Part shown: positions 1 to 7,115 of the stretch, piece after piece
How positions within the stretch are numbered: the first letter of the stretch is position 1
Layout of the letters: every line of letters begins with the position of its first letter
Assembly (NCBI GenBank): GCA_023419605.1
Contig: JAEZXR010000008.1
Span: 10,160-74,159 of the forward strand
DNA length: 64,000 nt
From: Bacillota bacterium
GTDB taxonomy: Bacteria > Bacillota > Clostridia > Acetivibrionales > JAEZXR01
Direction of reading: 5' to 3'
Program-made: the position numbers and the translations under genes
Notes under the pieces: generated by a model
Seen by the model: the letters and a program-made list of their open reading frames with translations, nothing else
Told to the model about the DNA's origin: nothing
The model's database searches: none

Positions 1-9
1 GGAGCAATA

Positions 10-474
10 ATGGGATTTTTACAGGCAACAGATACCATAAGCGGGCAGGAAGGGAAAGCCTTTGCCGTCATTAACGGACGTATTGAAGAAATGTTCTACA
101 TTAAGAAGCTGGAGGCTACGGTAGAGAAAAAGAAATCCGAGGTGAAAACCCTGGGAAAACGTGCAACACAGCACAAAGCCATAGGCTGGAACGGTACCGG
201 CAGCATGACCATCTATTATATCACCAGCTTGTTCCGGGAAATGATGCTGGACTACATAAATACAGGCAAAGACGCATACTTTGACATTCAAATCGTCAAC
301 GAAGATCCTGCATCCAGCATCGGTAAGCAGACAGTGAAGCTTCATGGCGTAAATCTGGATAAAGTTGTTATGGCCAGTTTGGATGTGGGTGCAGAAGGCC
401 TGGAAGAAGAGATTAGTTTTACCTTTGAAGACGTGGTCATTCTGGACAAATTTAAAGCACCGGCATTGCGGTAA
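10..474 (+). CDS. xkdM: Phage tail tube protein, PBSX XkdM-like
   Basis: This 154-residue protein resembles the XkdM family, the inner tube subunit of contractile PBSX-type tails. The start ATG has GGAGC just upstream at the window edge. The N-terminal part (MGFLQATDTISGQEGKAF) and the middle (GWNGTGSMTIYY) are typical of the family. There is no signal peptide or membrane segment. It is followed 14 bases later by the tail-assembly chaperone, exactly as in PBSX. The sheath gene would lie upstream, outside the window. Identification rests on sequence feel plus strong synteny with the next eight genes. Confidence 0.88.
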   Translation: MGFLQATDTISGQEGKAFAVINGRIEEMFYIKKLEATVEKKKSEVKTLGKRATQHKAIGWNGTGSMTIYYITSLFREMMLDYINTGKDAYFDIQIVNEDPASSIGKQTVKLHGVNLDKVVMASLDVGAEGLEEEISFTFEDVVILDKFKAPALR

Positions 475-488
475 GGAGGAACCAGGGT

Positions 489-908
489 ATGAGTAATTTA
501 AAGGCATTTCTTTTTGAAAATGCGGAAAGAGCACAGGAACAGGATGTAGTTGTTTCCAAAAGGTTTAAGGATGAAACAGGTAATCCGGTTTCCTGGAAGA
601 TCCGGCCCATCACGGAGGCGGAAAATGAGAACATCCGTAGGTCCTGTACCCGGAAGGTCACCCATCGGGGTGCTTCCAGTGTAGAAACGGACAATGAGGC
701 TTATATAACAAAGCTGGTGGCGGAGGCTGTCGTATATCCGGACTTAAAGGATGCCGAGCTCCAGGCCAGCTACGGAGTCATGGGGGCAGATACCCTTTTA
801 AAGAAAATGCTGCTGGCAGGAGAATTCGGAGTCCTCTCCCAGGCGGTTTCCGAGATCTCCGGCTTTGACAAAGGGCTTCAGGAATTGAAAGAAGAAGCAA
901 AAAACTAA
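489..908 (+). CDS. xkdN: Phage tail assembly chaperone (XkdN-like, G product)
   Basis: The 139-residue product matches XkdN-type tail assembly chaperones, small acidic proteins that hold the tape measure during tail assembly. It sits in the classic position between tail tube and tape measure genes. The start ATG follows GGAGGAACCAGGGT with good spacing. The last sense codons are GCA AAA AAC directly before TAA, forming an A AAA AAC slippery heptamer, so this reading frame is probably the short (G-like) form of a G/GT pair. The C-terminus is rich in Glu and Lys. The extension is described separately at 905-1069. Confidence 0.85.
   Translation: MSNLKAFLFENAERAQEQDVVVSKRFKDETGNPVSWKIRPITEAENENIRRSCTRKVTHRGASSVETDNEAYITKLVAEAVVYPDLKDAELQASYGVMGADTLLKKMLLAGEFGVLSQAVSEISGFDKGLQELKEEAKN
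899..905 (+). promoter_or_regulatory. Programmed -1 ribosomal frameshift site (A AAA AAC)
   Basis: Six adenines at 899-904 followed by C905 give A AAA AAC in the exact phase needed for -1 slippage (zero-frame codons AAA 900-902 and AAC 903-905), and the zero-frame stop TAA follows immediately. The -1 frame then stays open for 54 codons and has no start codon of its own near its beginning. This is the layout used by many tail assembly chaperone genes to make a minor G-T fusion. Confidence 0.82.
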
Positions 909-1069
909 TCCAGCAGGGGGATGCGGAAGCCGTATACGCGCACTTCGCCCTGCATCGCTTAAAAAAATGGCCTTCCGAATTCGCGAATTTGCCAAGGGCA
1001 GAGAAAGCCTTTGTCATGGCAAGTATCGATAAAATGATAGAAGCGGAACGGAAGAGGCAAATGAAATAA
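905..1069 (+). CDS. Frameshift extension (T part) of the tail assembly chaperone
   Basis: Reading on in the -1 frame from base 905 gives 54 residues (starting LIQQGDAEAV and ending ERKRQMK) before TAA at 1067-1069. The sequence YAHFALHRLKKWPSEF, with its helix-rich character and conserved-looking LP and EKAF, resembles T extensions of phage chaperones. No ATG, GTG or TTG with a ribosome site precedes it, so it should be made only as a fusion with the 139-residue upstream product, about 193 residues in total. The T part normally contacts the tube protein while the G part coats the tape measure. Confidence 0.78.
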   Translation, partial: LIQQGDAEAVYAHFALHRLKKWPSEFANLPRAEKAFVMASIDKMIEAERKRQMK

Positions 1070-1087
1070 GGAACTTGTTAAGGTGAA

Positions 1088-1172
1088 GCGGAAATATTAC
1101 TTCCACTTTTTGCGGGCCCGCCATAGCACCTATGAAGGGGGTAGCAAAATGATAGTGGAAGTTATATTTTCG
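1088..1172 (+). repeat. Dispersed palindromic repeat, copy 1 (inside the phage tail operon)
   Basis: The 217-base gap between chaperone and tape measure contains a two-step hairpin. The outer arm GCGGAAATA pairs with TATTTTCGC (one G-T pair) and the inner arm ACTTCCAC (1099-1106) pairs with GTGGAAGT (1155-1162). Inside are TTTTTGCGGGCC and GTAGCAAA, which recur at 13.58 and 17.35 kb with different arms that still pair. The rest of the gap has no convincing gene. A repeat here is odd, because phage tail genes are usually packed tightly. Confidence 0.65.
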
Positions 1173-1286
1173 CCAATCCTAAAGAGGAACTTCCGCTGTG
1201 CCTATATGGAAGCATAGGGGAGATGAGAAAGTGGAAGTTGCTCTTTAACGTATCCGAAATGCGGCATGGAAGAAAGAAGGTGAAAT

Positions 1287-3179
1287 ATGTCAATACAAAA
1301 AGCGCTGGCCATTCGAGAAAACATGAGCATAGTACCGTATAACCAAAACCGTGCATTGGTGCCGTACGTCCAGGACCGTGTAGCGGGCCCGTCCCAAAAC
1401 ATGAATCTTTTTGCAAACCTGGATTTCAGCAGGAATAAAACTGTCATCAAAAATCTCAATATTAAACCCGAGATGATGGTTGTTCTAAACATGGCAAAGG
1501 AAACTGAGGAAACAATGGAGAAGACCAAAAAAACAGTGGATGATACCACATCAAAGGGAAAATCGTTTTTCTCCTCCCTCAAAGCCAATGCTGTCAGTAT
1601 GGGGGCAGAGGCGATAAAAAAAATTGGAAGTCTCAGTCTGAGCGGAGCTTTGGAAACACAAAAACAGCTTTCCGGTATACAGGCCATCATGGGTAACAAG
1701 GAAGTAGGAAAAGCCTACTTTGAGGGTTTAGCAAAGCAAGCAGATAAAAGCGCCTACAGCATGGAGGAATTTGTAGGAGTTTCCGGACAGTTCATGCAAG
1801 TTACCAAGAATACAGACAAACTGAATGCACTTACCAACCTGTCGGAACGGCTGGCCATGGCAGATCCCAGCCAAGGCATGAAGGGGGCTGGAACGGCAAT
1901 AAGAGAAGCCATGTCAGGAGATTTTAAATCGCTCGGCAGCAAATTTGGCTTCGGAAAGGCAGATATAGAAATTTTAAAAGCTTCAAAAAGCCTCGATGAA
2001 TTTACCAGCAAATTTGATCAGGCGCTATCGAAAAAAGGCTTTACCGATCAGAGACTCCAGGAGTTTAATCTATCTCCGGATGTACAGATAAAAGCCCTTA
2101 AAACTAACTTTTTATCTGGGTTTGAGCAAATAGGAGGGGTGGTCATCAATGGTCTTATGCCTATTATAACCGCACTAAACCAGGCATTTACCAGTGGTCA
2201 GTTTCAGCCATTTTTTGATACGTTAAGTCAGGGATTCACTATAATAGCTGATGCGGCAGTATGGTTATTTAATAATTTAGGAACAGGTTTTGGTGTAGTG
2301 AGTGGAATTCTACAATTTGCTGCTGCTCTGGTACAAAATTTTGGTGTAATCCTGCTTGGGCTATTTCCAGTTATACTCGGCATTGCTGCCGCGATGTTTA
2401 TTTTACAGATAAGAACAATAGCAGTAGCAGCAGTAGAAAAGGTTGTAGCCATAGCTACACAAATAGCGGCAGGAGCCATGGCAGCGTTCAACTTTGTAAT
2501 GAAATTAAATCCTGCTACTCTTGTTATAGCAGCGATAATAGGAATAATTACTGCATTGGCGGCTTTTGGAGTAATGACCAAAGGGGTAAAAACTGTATTT
2601 GCAGATGCATTTGGATTTATTGTAGATTTGGCACAGTCCGCTGTTAATTCAGTTATTGGTTTTATCAATGGCGCTATTAGAGGTATTAATACAGTTTCTG
2701 GATTCTTTGGCGGGCTACTAGGAATAGAGGCAAAAAAAATAGAGGAAATTCAGTTTAAAGCTGACTTCTCAAGCTTTAAGGAATCAGGACAGAAGTTTAT
2801 AGAGGACTTTTCATTGGATAATGTTAAAGCCACTTTTGGCCTCGATAAATTACTTTCCCCCCAAAAAGGTCCTGAAACGCCTGGAACTGATGATCTGTTA
2901 AATAACTGGAATCGTAACCAGAAGGATAATTTTGAGATGCTTGGTGATAAAGTGGATAATATCAATAACACGGTTGAGATCACAAGTGAAGATATTAAAC
3001 TAATGGTGGACCTGGCAGAGGCTGAAAGCATACAGAAAAACATTACGCTGACTCCTACGGTTCAAGTGCAGACAGGGGACATCAACCAGGAAGTAGATGT
3101 GGACAGTATGATCGGGAAGATCGCAGTAGCCTTAAACAGCCAAGCGCAAATATCAGGATCATTACTGGCGGAGGTATAG
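1287..3179 (+). CDS. Phage tail tape measure protein
   Basis: This 630-residue protein occupies the tape-measure position (XkdO in PBSX). Residues about 65-300 are polar and helical with Lys/Glu/Ser-rich segments. Residues about 330-470 contain several long hydrophobic stretches (for example AALVQNFGVILLGLFPVIL) typical of tape measures. The C-terminal third is acidic and mixed. The ATG follows GAAGAAAGAAGGTGAAAT. The length is short for a tape measure and would imply a short tail by the usual proportionality. The middle, from about 2.1 to 2.8 kb, is richer in A+T codons than the flanks, which may reflect domain exchange. Confidence 0.8.
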   Translation: MSIQKALAIRENMSIVPYNQNRALVPYVQDRVAGPSQNMNLFANLDFSRNKTVIKNLNIKPEMMVVLNMAKETEETMEKTKKTVDDTTSKGKSFFSSLKANAVSMGAEAIKKIGSLSLSGALETQKQLSGIQAIMGNKEVGKAYFEGLAKQADKSAYSMEEFVGVSGQFMQVTKNTDKLNALTNLSERLAMADPSQGMKGAGTAIREAMSGDFKSLGSKFGFGKADIEILKASKSLDEFTSKFDQALSKKGFTDQRLQEFNLSPDVQIKALKTNFLSGFEQIGGVVINGLMPIITALNQAFTSGQFQPFFDTLSQGFTIIADAAVWLFNNLGTGFGVVSGILQFAAALVQNFGVILLGLFPVILGIAAAMFILQIRTIAVAAVEKVVAIATQIAAGAMAAFNFVMKLNPATLVIAAIIGIITALAAFGVMTKGVKTVFADAFGFIVDLAQSAVNSVIGFINGAIRGINTVSGFFGGLLGIEAKKIEEIQFKADFSSFKESGQKFIEDFSLDNVKATFGLDKLLSPQKGPETPGTDDLLNNWNRNQKDNFEMLGDKVDNINNTVEITSEDIKLMVDLAEAESIQKNITLTPTVQVQTGDINQEVDVDSMIGKIAVALNSQAQISGSLLAEV

Positions 3180-3181
3180 GT

Positions 3182-3835
3182 ATGGAGGAAGTAAGAATCT
3201 TTTTAACATTTAACAACCTTCAGGAAGGCTTTCAGCTGCCTGTAAACCCGGAGAGCTTCGAGGTGGAAGAGAAAGGGGATACCAAGACCTATGATGTGCA
3301 GGGATTGGGAGAAGTCAACATACTAAAGGGGTTTAAGCTCCCGGAAATTACGATATCTTCTATTTTTCCCGGACAATATTACCCCTTCTGTAAAGTAGAG
3401 CCAGGGACTCCTTCCTATTATATTACATCCTTAAAAAAGTGGATAGAAACCAAGAGGCCTATACGGCTCACTATAGAGGGTATAGCCTTTCCGCTGAGCT
3501 GGGCCGTTTCAGTAGAAAGCTTTAGCTATAAGGAAGCGGCAGGGGCTCCAGGGGATGTGGAATATAAACTAACACTTAAACAGTACAAATTTTATGGACC
3601 CAGGAAGGTGATCATTGATCCTGTAAATGGTACCACCATCACAAATGGGCGGCCCGCAGATCAACCGATTCCAGCCGAATATACAGTGAAACGCGGAGAG
3701 GATACCTTCTGGTACCTATGCAAAAAAATCCTTGGCAATGGGGACCGGGATCAGGAAATCGCAGCCTTTAACGGCATGAAACCGGACAGGGTATTATTCC
3801 CGGGTGAGGTAATACGGTTTCCGGTGGGGGGATGA
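3182..3835 (+). CDS. xkdP: Phage tail LysM hub/baseplate protein (XkdP-like)
   Basis: The 217-residue product has an N-terminal tail-protein region (beginning MEEVRIFLTFNN, with NPESFEVEEKGD) followed by a LysM domain at about residues 168-215 (YTVKRGEDTFWYLCKK, then AAFNGMKPDRVLFPGEVIRF). LysM domains bind peptidoglycan or act as structural modules in contractile tails; XkdP is the PBSX equivalent. The gene starts 2 bases after the tape measure stop and is followed 1 base later by the XkdQ-like gene, so the operon is translationally tight. Confidence 0.87.
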   Translation: MEEVRIFLTFNNLQEGFQLPVNPESFEVEEKGDTKTYDVQGLGEVNILKGFKLPEITISSIFPGQYYPFCKVEPGTPSYYITSLKKWIETKRPIRLTIEGIAFPLSWAVSVESFSYKEAAGAPGDVEYKLTLKQYKFYGPRKVIIDPVNGTTITNGRPADQPIPAEYTVKRGEDTFWYLCKKILGNGDRDQEIAAFNGMKPDRVLFPGEVIRFPVGG

Positions 3836-3836
3836 T

Positions 3837-4802
3837 ATGGATATTGAATTACTGGTAAGCAATCAAAAGGGTATCACCCATAAGCTTGATGCAGACAGCT
3901 TGAGCTGGAAAACCACCCGCAAGGGCAGAGCTTCCGTTTTGGACTTTTCCTTTCCAACCGGCGACCCCTTTTCATCCCGGGACTTCGAGATTAATAATGG
4001 AGACATTGTCCGGCTGCAGATCGACAGCGACACCATTTTCTACGGGAATGTAGTTTCCATAAAAGACGAGAATGGGGAAGCCTACAGCATAACAGCACAG
4101 GACCAGCTGCGGATTCTCATGTATTCCGATACCTATATCCGAACCAATATGAGAGCCGATGAGTTTTTACAGCTCCTGGCGGACAACTTTCAACTAAACC
4201 TTGGCAATGTAGCCAATACGGGGTATGTAATTCCTAAAATTGCAAGGGAAAAGGAAAAGCTCATGGATATGATGGACTGGGCTCTTTCACAAACCCTGCT
4301 CTCTACGGGGAATATCTATATTTTATATGACAATGCCGGGAAGCTGGAATTAAAGGATATTAATGAGATGAAGCTGGACATTGTCATCGGTGACAGGAGT
4401 TTTTTAAACAAATATTCCTATGCAGAATCCATCGAATCCGATGTTTATAACCAGTTCAAGCTGGTGCGGATCAACAAGGAGCAGCAGAAGAAGGAACTCT
4501 ATATCGTTAAGGACTCGGAGAAGATCTCCCGGTGGGGCCTGCTGCAGTATTATGAAGAAGTGGATAGTGGTATGAATCCAGCACAGATTCAGCAGAAGCT
4601 GGACTGTCTTTCAAAGCTGAAAGGCAAGGAAAAGCGGACCTTTGACATCGATGCGCTGGGAGATCCCCGTGTGAGGGCGGGAACCTCCGTGTTCATTCAT
4701 ATTCCCAAACTGGGCATGCAGCAGTACTGTCTGGTGGAGGAGGCCTCCCATAAAATTCAGAATGAAGATTATACGATGAAATTAACAATAAGGATGGTGT
4801 AA
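3837..4802 (+). CDS. xkdQ: Phage tail hub protein (XkdQ-like)
   Basis: At 321 residues this matches XkdQ/YqbQ, the hub protein in the central spike region of PBSX-type baseplates (related to phage gpD/gp27 folds). The start MDIELLVSNQKGITHKLD and the FYGNVVSIKDENGEAYSITAQ stretch fit the beta-rich N-terminal hub fold. The GGGGATGAT ribosome site lies within the end of the previous gene. No enzymatic motif is seen. Order and spacing again match PBSX. Confidence 0.84.
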   Translation: MDIELLVSNQKGITHKLDADSLSWKTTRKGRASVLDFSFPTGDPFSSRDFEINNGDIVRLQIDSDTIFYGNVVSIKDENGEAYSITAQDQLRILMYSDTYIRTNMRADEFLQLLADNFQLNLGNVANTGYVIPKIAREKEKLMDMMDWALSQTLLSTGNIYILYDNAGKLELKDINEMKLDIVIGDRSFLNKYSYAESIESDVYNQFKLVRINKEQQKKELYIVKDSEKISRWGLLQYYEEVDSGMNPAQIQQKLDCLSKLKGKEKRTFDIDALGDPRVRAGTSVFIHIPKLGMQQYCLVEEASHKIQNEDYTMKLTIRMV

Positions 4803-4804
4803 TT

Positions 4805-5077
4805 ATGGCAGATATGCTGGAAGCAATCAAAGGAATCGTAAAGAATACCCTGGACGCCTATATGCCATTTTCGGCCTATTACGGAACTGTTGTACAGGAA
4901 AGCCCGCTTACGGTACAAATCGATCCGAAGTTCTATCTGACCCATGAGTTCCTGACGGTTCTCCGGCATGTAGGGACTTTGGAAGAAGGAAGCCGGGTAT
5001 TCCTTTTAAAAGTATCGGATGGCGAATATGTCGTCATGGGAAAGGTGGTGCTGCCGGGTGAAGATTACACCGGATAA
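4805..5077 (+). CDS. xkdR: DUF2577 phage protein (XkdR-like)
   Basis: This 90-residue protein has the DUF2577 pattern: a short helix, then a small beta domain (YYGTVVQESPLTVQID, later SRVFLLKVSDGEYVVMGKV). In PBSX the corresponding protein is XkdR, probably an OB-like baseplate or spike component. The start ATG lies 2 bases after the XkdQ stop codon. The 3' end overlaps the next gene by 20 bases if that gene starts at GTG 5058. Confidence 0.82.
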   Translation: MADMLEAIKGIVKNTLDAYMPFSAYYGTVVQESPLTVQIDPKFYLTHEFLTVLRHVGTLEEGSRVFLLKVSDGEYVVMGKVVLPGEDYTG

Positions 5078-5459
5078 TGGAACGCTGCCTCCTGTGGGAC
5101 AGCAAAAAGTTGTCCTTCCTTCCAAAACCTATGGAATCAATCCGGGGAAAAAAAGAATCAGTGGGTATGTGGATGGACTGGAAGCCATCAAACAGGCGGT
5201 TTTATTATGCCTTTCCACAGAACGCTTCGAATATCCCATTTATTCCTGGAATTATGGAGTAGAACTGAAAGAGATTGTAGGGAAAGACCTGGAGTTTGCA
5301 AAAATCGAACTGCAGAGGACCATCACCGAGGCTCTTTTACAGGATGATCGAATCACCGGGGTTGAAAATTTCTGGTTTGAAAAGCAGGAGAATACATTGA
5401 AAATTATATTTGAAGTAATCACCATTTTAGGGAGAACGGAGGTGGAAGTGAATGTTTGA
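5058..5459 (+). CDS. xkdS: DUF2634 baseplate wedge protein (XkdS-like)
   Basis: The product is a gp25-like/DUF2634 baseplate protein. The core SGYVDGLEAIKQAVLLCL, then RFEYPIYSWNYGVELKEIVGK, and the end ILGRTEVEVNV are typical. I chose GTG 5058 (VKITPDNGTLPPVG) over an upstream ATG at 5019 because AAAGGTGG sits about 10 bases before it and the extra upstream residues look like a shadow of the XkdR frame. This gives 133 residues and a 20-base overlap with the previous gene. It overlaps the next gene by 8 bases. Confidence 0.85.
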   Translation: MKITPDNGTLPPVGQQKVVLPSKTYGINPGKKRISGYVDGLEAIKQAVLLCLSTERFEYPIYSWNYGVELKEIVGKDLEFAKIELQRTITEALLQDDRITGVENFWFEKQENTLKIIFEVITILGRTEVEVNV

Positions 5460-6489
5460 GAATCAATCCTATGAAGCCATTTTGAGCCGCATGCTGGCGA
5501 CAGTTCCCAATGATATTGACAAACGGGAAGGAAGCATCATTTATACCGCACTGGCTCCTGCCGCCGCAGAACTGACACAGGCCTACAGGATATTAGAGGG
5601 TGTACTGCGGTTGTCTTTTGCAGGCACCTCCAGTGGAGAATGGCTGGAAAAGAGGACGGCAGAACTGGGAATAACCCGGGAAAAGGCGACAAATGCCCTA
5701 CGGGCAGGCGTGTTTGTGAATGCACAGAATCAGCCCATAGACATCCCTATGAATAGCCGATTTAGTCTGGATACACTGAATTACACTGTTTTCGAGCGTA
5801 TGGAGAAAGGCCGGTATAAAATGCGGTGTGAAACGCCGGGAAGTGCGGGCAACCGCCAGTTCGGGTTAATGCTCCCCATTGATTATGTGGAAGGATTGGC
5901 GAAAGCGGAGCTGGCAGAGGTTCTGATTCCCGGAGAGGATACGGAAACAGACGCATCTTTATTGAACCGCTATCAGCTCCGTGTGCGCCAGCCGGCTACA
6001 TCCGGCAATGCATACCAGTACCGTCAGTGGGCCACAGAAGTACCGGGGGTAGGCGATGCAAAGGTATTCCCGCTGTGGAATGGACCCGGGACAGTGAAGG
6101 TTCTCATTATAGACACGGAGAAACAGCCTGCTAGCACGGCGCTTGTTTCAGCGACAGCCCAATACATTGAAGGCGTACATCCCATCGGGGCGGAAGTGAC
6201 GGTGGCAGCGGGTGTGGAGAAATCCATCGAAGTTACCGCAACGGTGGTTCTGGCCTCCGGGTTTACCTTATCGACGGTTCAGAATGCATTTGCGGAAGCT
6301 GTTCGAGAGTACTTGAAGGAAACTACCTTCAAAGTTTCTTATATAAGCGGTGCTAAAATCGGTACTTTGCTGTTAAGTACTCCCGGCGTCATTGACTATA
6401 CAAATTTGAAGCTGAACGGCAGTACCGCCAACGTGGCACTTTCGGCAGAGGAAGTCCCGGTTTTTGGTGCTGTGAATTTGGGGGTGTAA
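5452..6489 (+). CDS. xkdT: Baseplate J-like protein (XkdT-like)
   Basis: The 345-residue product is a gpJ/gp6-like baseplate wedge protein. Typical elements are the N-terminal MLATVPNDIDKREGSIIYTALAP, the segment DASLLNRYQLRVRQPATSGN in the middle, and the C-terminal beta region. It starts inside the end of the XkdS-like gene with GGAGGTGG as ribosome site. It would form the baseplate ring with the next protein. No unusual feature. Confidence 0.9.
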   Translation: MFENQSYEAILSRMLATVPNDIDKREGSIIYTALAPAAAELTQAYRILEGVLRLSFAGTSSGEWLEKRTAELGITREKATNALRAGVFVNAQNQPIDIPMNSRFSLDTLNYTVFERMEKGRYKMRCETPGSAGNRQFGLMLPIDYVEGLAKAELAEVLIPGEDTETDASLLNRYQLRVRQPATSGNAYQYRQWATEVPGVGDAKVFPLWNGPGTVKVLIIDTEKQPASTALVSATAQYIEGVHPIGAEVTVAAGVEKSIEVTATVVLASGFTLSTVQNAFAEAVREYLKETTFKVSYISGAKIGTLLLSTPGVIDYTNLKLNGSTANVALSAEEVPVFGAVNLGV

Positions 6490-6492
6490 TGA

Positions 6493-7110
6493 ATGGGAGA
6501 TAACGGTATTTTGTATGGCATGCTCTCCTATGGCGTGGATACCACGCCGGAAGAGGGCATAGAACCCTATATCCCCAATCTGATGAAGTATTTACCGGAA
6601 TGTTATCATGAACTGCTGGAAATGCAAGCGGTGCAAGGGGCAAATGCCAAGGAAACCGGAGCTTTCCGGTATACCATGGACGACTTGCTGAACCAGTGTT
6701 TTATACAGACAGCAACCTGGGGATTGGACATCTGGGAGAAGGAGTTAGGCTTAGCCACAGACGTCAGTAAAGCCTATGAGCGGCGCAGAGAAGTAATCAT
6801 TGCCAAGCTCAGGGGAGCCGGTACGACAACAAAAGAAATGATCCAGCGTGTAGCAACGGCTTTCTCCGGAGGAGATGTCGAGGTGATTGAATATCCTGCG
6901 GAGCATCGATTCGAGGTTCAGTTTGTAGGAACCATGGGAATTCCGCCGAATATGGAAGGACTGATCCAGGCCATAGAGGAAATCAAACCTTCCCATTTGG
7001 CCTACAGCTTTAAGTATACCTATACCTGGTGGGATAGGGTAAAGAATCTTCTCTGGAATCAGGCCGGGGCAAAAACATGGGATGAATTACGAGTTTACAA
7101 AGGAGTGTGA
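6493..7110 (+). CDS. xkdU: DUF2313 tail protein (XkdU/YmfQ-like)
   Basis: This 205-residue protein fits the DUF2313 family (XkdU; gpI-like), which joins baseplate to fibres. Characteristic stretches are LMKYLPECYHELLEMQAVQG, WGLDIWEKELGL and RRREVIIAKLRGAGTTT. It begins 3 bases after the baseplate J gene and ends just before the fibre gene, the usual order of contractile tails. Confidence 0.86.
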   Translation: MGDNGILYGMLSYGVDTTPEEGIEPYIPNLMKYLPECYHELLEMQAVQGANAKETGAFRYTMDDLLNQCFIQTATWGLDIWEKELGLATDVSKAYERRREVIIAKLRGAGTTTKEMIQRVATAFSGGDVEVIEYPAEHRFEVQFVGTMGIPPNMEGLIQAIEEIKPSHLAYSFKYTYTWWDRVKNLLWNQAGAKTWDELRVYKGV

Positions 7111-7115
7111 AACAT

